In this document: positions 57,663 through 64,000 of the stretch, one piece after another
How the letters are laid out: every line of letters begins with the position of its first letter
Numbering within the stretch: position 1 is the first letter of the stretch
The notes under the pieces: model-generated
Database searches by the model: none
Seen by the model: only the letters and a program-made list of their open reading frames with translations
Told to the model about the DNA's origin: nothing
Program-made: the position numbers and the translations under genes
Assembly (NCBI GenBank): GCA_009746045.1
Contig: RPFO01002176.1
Coordinates: 438,501-502,500 of the forward strand
DNA length: 64,000 bases
Reading direction: 5' to 3'
DNA from: Mesostigma viride
Lineage: Eukaryota; Streptophyta; Mesostigmatophyceae; Mesostigmatales; Mesostigmataceae

Positions 57663-58330
57663 AGTGCATTATGCTATTGGGGAGCATGCTCCCTGACACC
57701 GCCGACGATGTGGACACCCGCATCGACCTGGCCTGGGCCAGGCTCCGCTCGCTCAACACCTAGCTACTGGCGCTCGAACTTCGAAGGGCCTGGGCGAGCA
57801 CCGCAAGTGCATGCTCTTCAAGGTCCTCGCCCTCACGGTGCTCATGTATGGCGCCGAAGCGTGGACACTCACGGACACACTGGCAGCTAAGCTAGACGGC
57901 ACGGTTTACAGGATGCTCCGACAGGTCCTGAATGTAGGGTTTTCCCAGCGTAGGTCATTAGAGTCTTTGTATCATGGTATGCCTCGGATTTCGGACGAGA
58001 TTAGGCAGCGTAGGATAGCATTTGTAGGACATCTTGCTCGCACCAGCCAGGTGGACACCGCCCTTGGTCTGGCCGGCCCCCAGCGACTTGGCCAGTCAGG
58101 GCGGCATATTTTGATCTGGCCTGGCCCCGTGCACTGAGGACATTCCCAGGAAGCTAGGTAAACCTGCCATGAACTACACCCAGATGTTGCTGGCCGACCT
58201 GTAGTGGTCCCAGCTCAGTTTGAACACCGCATCCACTCCCTCTCCCTTCTTTGGACTGCAATGCGGAACAAGAAGCGGAAGATTGTCCAGGCTCACACGC
58301 CAGCCCCTGTGGGCAAGCCACCCCCCCCCC
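57663..58330 (+). pseudogene. LINE reverse transcriptase C-terminal region, plus strand
   Basis: LLGSMLPDTADDVDTRIDLA parallels KLLGSLLPSCEVDVDHRISL of the minus-strand copy. After a frameshift near 57770, LFKVLALTVLMYGAEAWTLT, SLYHGMPRISDEIRQRRIAF and VGHLARTSQVDTALGL follow, then a stop at 58135 and decayed sequence ending KPPPPQK-like at 58330. It is a distinct subfamily from 56150-57408 and shares its end with bases 1-135. Confidence 0.8.
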
Positions 58331-58385
58331 AGAAAAATAATTACACAAAAGTTTAAACAAATATCGTCTGCATCATCCCCCAATT
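58322..58385 (+). mobile_element. Copy of the short insert seen at 41501, reversed
   Basis: AAAATAATTACACAAAAGTT through ATCGTCTGCATCATCCCCCA is the reverse complement of part of the 41501-41650 insertion, joined here to the end of a LINE. It shows that the short family and the LINE share a 3' terminal sequence. Confidence 0.7.
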
Positions 58386-58956
58386 TCTGTACAAATACGT
58401 ATGATTAATTAATTAATTAATTAATTAATTAATTAATTAACACGTCACGGCTTTATGTGAGCTTAAGTCCCCAGTACAGCCGATAGTGGGATGGGATGGG
58501 ATGGGAGGGAGCTCTAGCTATCTAAGACCTAGTTACGGGTTGTGGGCACCATGGCCCGAATCACTGTGAATGCCATACGTGGTCACACGCGGAGCCCCCA
58601 CAGAATTGGTGGTGGTCTCCTTCATGACTACCTATCAACTATCCTAACGGACAATCTGCCTCCAGATGACAGACATGCCAGGGGGCTGCCCTGGCGTGAG
58701 CCCATTGCGACGTGGGTAACACATATCCATGCCTAGCCTATCCCGGAAGGACCACGGAAGGTCCACGGGTGGCGTATCCCGGAAGGTCCACGGGTAGCCT
58801 ATCCCGGAAGGTCCACGGGTGGCGCCCCGGCCGCATTCGGCCCGGGGCACGCCATGTGAGAACAAAACGCCCAGGTACAATTCGTATGATGGGTAAGTAA
58901 AACTATCATATGTATCCAACCATCAAGGAAGGCAAATGTCACTAGCGAGTTTGAGG
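58386..58956. repeat. (TTAA)n tract, MITE arm and 29-bp repeats
   Basis: (ATTA)n runs at 58404-58440. ACACGTCACGGCTTTATGTG, AGCTTAAGTCCCCAGT and GGGATGGGATGGGATGGGAG up to CTAGTTACGG (to 58537) match one arm and the flank of the foldback element at 40260-40375. At 58737-58823 CCTATCCCGGAAGGTCCACG is repeated three times at ~29-bp spacing. No gene is supported. Confidence 0.7.
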
Positions 58957-61900
58957 CTATCTGACACTGAAATAGCTTAGTTGCCTGCGTAGAACAGTAC
59001 CGCTGTGAAGACTACTATCACTGCCCTCTCGTGTCAACACCGTTTCAAAGAGTGCATTTGGCTTCGTGATAGAATCTGCCATTTCGCCACTGGAATGGGT
59101 GGAGGCGTAGTTAAAGGTTGGGGAGGCAGATGGAGCTGGAGGGCAATGCATGACGATGTCTATGCTCGTGCTGTTGTTCTCTACAGGTGAGCCGAACACC
59201 CGGGCAGCAATGAGCGGGCTTGCCACTTGTGACAAAGGCACCGACGAGGACACCCCCTGCAAATACCAGCAGGAAAATGTCGAAACCAATTAGTGTCAGC
59301 ACAGCAGCATGAGCCCAGCGGATATATGTCACATGCCCAACAACACCACTCATACGTAGCGATAAGGACATTTCTCTACCTGCATGTCCTACATCTTGCC
59401 AACCATGTCCTTCATATCGGACAACGGATGAAATAGTGCTCCCAGCACATGCACATGTCAAACGCAAGTTGGCTACTCTTCACCCAAATGTTCGGCAGGT
59501 CCTTTTGGCACATGTTCAGCTTTTCTAGCACCCAGATGTTGACCTGGGCTACATAAAAGCCAAGCCACTACCAATCATACTGCCGGCTTTGCTCCCACAC
59601 AGGCTACGCATATATTTGATCACATGATATATATGTATCTAGTGAATATCTCTCTCCAGGTACCCGTGAGGTGCATGGCTGCTATCGGAAACAATGCCAC
59701 AGTCATGGTCTTGACTGATTTTTTTGCCCCTTCCGCAGCTTCCGGTATGAGCTCCCCTCCCCCGTTAAGTCGCCGCGTATTGAAGTTAACGCTTCATGAG
59801 ATAGTACACTACATAGCATTTTCTGAAAGCACAGGGGGGCCCATCCATACAGCCCCACGCGGCCACGCCTTGCATGCATGTGAAGGGACGTAACGGCGCA
59901 CGCACCCACACTCCCAATTAGTACTGTGGCCATTTTCCTAATGGCGTGGACTTTGCAAGCCATGCGTACCATTGCGTGAGGACCTGACTGCCCAAAGAAA
60001 AGGTGTTGACGGAATCTGGTTCGACAGATCACAGCCATGGCCGCAGCACTGCCTTTTCTTCTCTTGATTTGGCGGCAAAGAGATGACGCTGTGCCTGCAA
60101 GGTCAAGTGATGACATATTCTGCTACATATGTGATGACATACCCCTGCAGCGTAAATTTTCATTTTTGTTAAACGTTTCTTACCTTCAAACCGGGGGAGC
60201 CAATGAAGGTGAATGTCACGGGCAGAACGGCTGGGTCTGCCACCTTGTCATCCATATTTTTACACGCCTCGTTGTAGGCCTCCACAGCCTCGCTGTTGCA
60301 CAGTGTCTGGCCGGCGCTTGCGTAGGACGCGATGCGCGCGGCGCGGTTCATGAGGGGGCCAAAGTAGGCGGCGCGCCCGGTGCTGCCATGTGGCAGGCAG
60401 CGGGTGGGGATGCCCCAGTAGAAGCCGCACTTGATGCGCAGGCCGCTGCATGGTGCGAATTGGTGGGGAGAATACATATGCATGCACTTCAGCATACCTT
60501 CATGTTTGAGTCCAACGACAACCGGGGATGGCTTGATGGCTTGCAGAGCATACCCCATGCAGCAGAAAGAATATGGGTCTAGGTTCAGCAGCAGATGAAA
60601 CTGATATCAGATTTCAAGGACTCCTCGTAACAGCCACACAATGCTATTGGATTGGCTCATCATGTAGCCCTCCCTCCCACTTAACGAAAACAGGTGCCAG
60701 TTGAAGGCCACTCACCGAAACAGCCAGGGGGTTGAGGTGGCCGGTGGGCCCAGCACACATCCGGGGCTGTCAGCGTTGCCATTCTGCGTCGCAAACGTCA
60801 GCGCCACCGCTTCCGCTTCTGCCTCTTCAAGAATGCTCCTGGGCCATGGGAGCGCCATTGCGCCCACCTGGAGCGCCTGGCTGAACTGGACGGCGTCCAC
60901 CAGACTGCCAAACGCCAGCAGAAAATCGCCGTTCCTCTCCTCGCACTCATAGCCACGGTGCGTGCGCAGGAGCCTGCGGGTGAAAGATACGAACGTGGCT
61001 AGTGCTGACTCATAGTCAAGGTTTTGTTTGAGACGCATGCTCGGCTTGACAAAGGTGAACATGATGCACATGGGTTCCGAGGGGGGAGTGCCCCGCACGA
61101 AACTACTTGCGGCAGGGGCATCGAAGAACGAAGGGGACAGCTGCTGGCGGGAACGCAAGGGGGCGAATGGCGCCCGCTTTTGCAGTGATTGCGGGAGCAC
61201 CTCGAGCAGCTGCATCGGCATCAGGTGACCCGTTAGAATGTGCTCTCCCAGGTGGTGCACGACCAGGTTTAGGCCTATAATCTCTGATGGCGTCAGCGAG
61301 GCCCACGTGCTGCTGGACATCAGCACCTGGCCACCCTGGGAGGCAGCATTCACAATGGCCCGAGCCACATCCACAACACGCCCTTCATAACGCTGGCGAC
61401 CACTCGTGGAATGGCGGAAGTTTGCTTCTGGAACCCCCCGGTGAATGCCCATGCGCACACGAAGGCCCCGGAATAGGGTCGTGCCGTCGGGGCCAAGGAC
61501 AAGCCGTCCCACCTCATGTGACTGGAGGCTCTCGGGCCATGTGCACAGCAGCTTGGAGTGGAAGGGGATAATTCCTTTTGGGGCAAGCAGGGTCTCTGGG
61601 CGGAGGAGGGCCAGCTGCACCTCACACGCCCAGCGGACCGCGTCGCCAGCACGGTGGAAGACTACCTCGAACGCGTCGCCCTCGGTATTGCACTCGTAGC
61701 CGTGGTGGATGCCCAGGAGCAAGCGCAGCACCTGCGTGGTGAGATATCAAACGATGTACAACAAAAGTTATTCTCATTGTAGTATGAGTTATACTTTGTA
61801 AACAAAAGTTTTGCAAGTGGATGCCCAGAAGAAAGTGCAGCAGCACCTGTGCGAGATCAGAGTCGGGACACATCGATGATTTCTATTTGTAGTAGTATTG

Positions 61901-62392
61901 AATCTTTGCGAAGTGTTGTCAAGGACACCTGCACTAGATAACGACAAGAATAATGTTGTTGCTGTTACTGTGGCTTTTGATGCTCATCATTATTACTTGG
62001 GTTACATAGGGACTTCAAACAACCTTTTCAGAAGAGCGCAAAGAGGAAATTTGCACGATTGGCAAGCCAACCCCACATGGAAGTGCATCTGTTACCATGT
62101 AGGCCTTGATCATGACAATGCTTTGGACCGTTGTCAACCACAAACAAGCAGAGGATGGAACACTGCCAGCCCCATTGTAGTACTTTTGTGCCAAGAGCTT
62201 GTGACAGCAGACAGCAAGAAAGCGTGCACATCTGGTTGTACATGAAACACGATCAATAAAGAAGCTTGAGAGATTACATACCAGAAATGACGAACACGTG
62301 CAATACAGCTAAGAGCGTACCCGGTGGTGGACTTGGAGGCTATGGTCCATCATCTCAGGGTCATGCTCCCACAGCTGGGTGGAGCCTTCGAT
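58957..62392 (-). CDS. Tandem class III nucleotidyl cyclase, 3' part of gene
   Basis: Would make cAMP or cGMP from the nucleoside triphosphate. Exons on the minus strand: 62321-62392, 60716-61731, 60184-60445, 58957-59256, all GT-AG and in phase, giving the last 549 residues; the 5' end lies beyond the window. Domain 1 starts IEGSTQLWEHD, then YECNTEGDAFEVVF (metal Asp), LFRGLRVRMGIHRG and VVDVARAIVNAASQGGQVLM. Domain 2 has MFTFVKPSMRL, HRGYECEERNGDFLLAFGS, LFRGLRIKCGFYWGIP and FGPLMNRAARIASYASAGQT. Domain 1 lacks the Asn of N-x-x-x-R; domain 2 has it but lacks the first Asp, so one composite site is likely. The tail is Ser-rich. Adenylyl and guanylyl specificity cannot be told apart. Confidence 0.85.
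61812..61862 (-). repeat. Decayed copy of a cyclase exon start in the intron
   Basis: On the minus strand GCACAGGTGCTGCTGCACTT and CTGGGCATCCACTTG imitate the true acceptor at 61731 (CGCAGGTGCTGCGCTTGCTC, CTGGGCATCCACCACG). It lies about 100 bp upstream of the used acceptor. This is the same type of exon-edge duplicate as in the dehydrogenase gene. Confidence 0.75.
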
Positions 62393-62575
62393 CTGCAATA
62401 TTTGCGGCGCGGCCGACAGGTCGCAAAACAGGACCATGCAACCGACGAAGCAAATTCAAAGTACTTGACTATTACGTATCGTACCTAATGGAATGTCTCA
62501 GTCTCACTTCTGTAGAGAGAAAGTTATTCTAGTACTAGTATGAAATCAGTATCTCGAAAACTATGCAAGTAAGAA
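62393..62575. other. Cyclase intron sequence
   Basis: Upstream, in gene orientation, of the first visible cyclase exon. The exon coding the preceding (V/L)TFVFTD-type strand was not found here and should lie beyond the microsatellite. Nothing else was recognised. Confidence 0.4.

Positions 62576-64000
<1,425 letters not shown>

Noticed and set aside
59111-59467. Separate membrane protein with a hydrophobic stretch on the minus strand
   Set aside because: The stretch lies across the intron and last exon of the cyclase gene in another frame; the exon 58957-59256 explains the region better.

Overview
The window is nuclear DNA of a eukaryote, most likely a green alga of prasinophyte or chlorophyte type. 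The evidence is indirect. Genes are split by many GT-AG introns with phase-consistent exons. The glucose-6-phosphate dehydrogenase resembles plant and algal enzymes. A split gene carries paired class III nucleotidyl cyclase domains of a kind common in green algae. A DIRS-like tyrosine-recombinase retrotransposon and several LINE families are also present. No ribosomal RNA, credible tRNA, bacterial operon or CRISPR array was seen.

Layout. 1-2.2 kb: LINE remnants. 2.9-12.2 kb, minus strand: a complete ten-exon glucose-6-phosphate dehydrogenase gene of 512 residues, whose introns are full of decayed copies of the neighbouring exon ends. 12.2-14.5 kb: a spacer between two divergent genes. 14.5-34.4 kb, plus strand: a single 21-exon gene that I read as the main finding. 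It encodes a signal peptide, four tandem PstS-like phosphate-binding domains, a coiled-coil/poly-Asp stalk, one transmembrane helix and a short tail (1747 residues). Its last three modules were duplicated recently, introns included. 34.9-37.2 kb: a 21-bp minisatellite of about 109 copies, open in five frames.

40-58.4 kb is a transposon nest. A LINE ORF1-like gene is broken by a 150-bp insert, by a ~10-kb DIRS-like element (itself interrupted by ~3.4 kb) and by an array of inverted-repeat elements flanked by an 83-bp duplication. An intact ORF1-like copy follows, then opposed LINE reverse-transcriptase fragments. The DIRS-like element keeps an open frame with a 2A-like motif (GDVHPNPGP) between RNase H and tyrosine recombinase. 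59-62.4 kb, minus strand: the 3' part of a gene with two cyclase domains whose catalytic residues look complementary. 62.6-64 kb: GA-rich microsatellite.

Functional reading. The four-domain protein would sit at the cell surface with its phosphate-binding-like domains outside, as a phosphate receptor, scavenger or sensor. The cyclase is a signalling enzyme and the dehydrogenase a housekeeping source of NADPH. Nothing in the sequence ties the three into one pathway. All boundaries come from reading the sequence by eye; no database search or alignment software was run.
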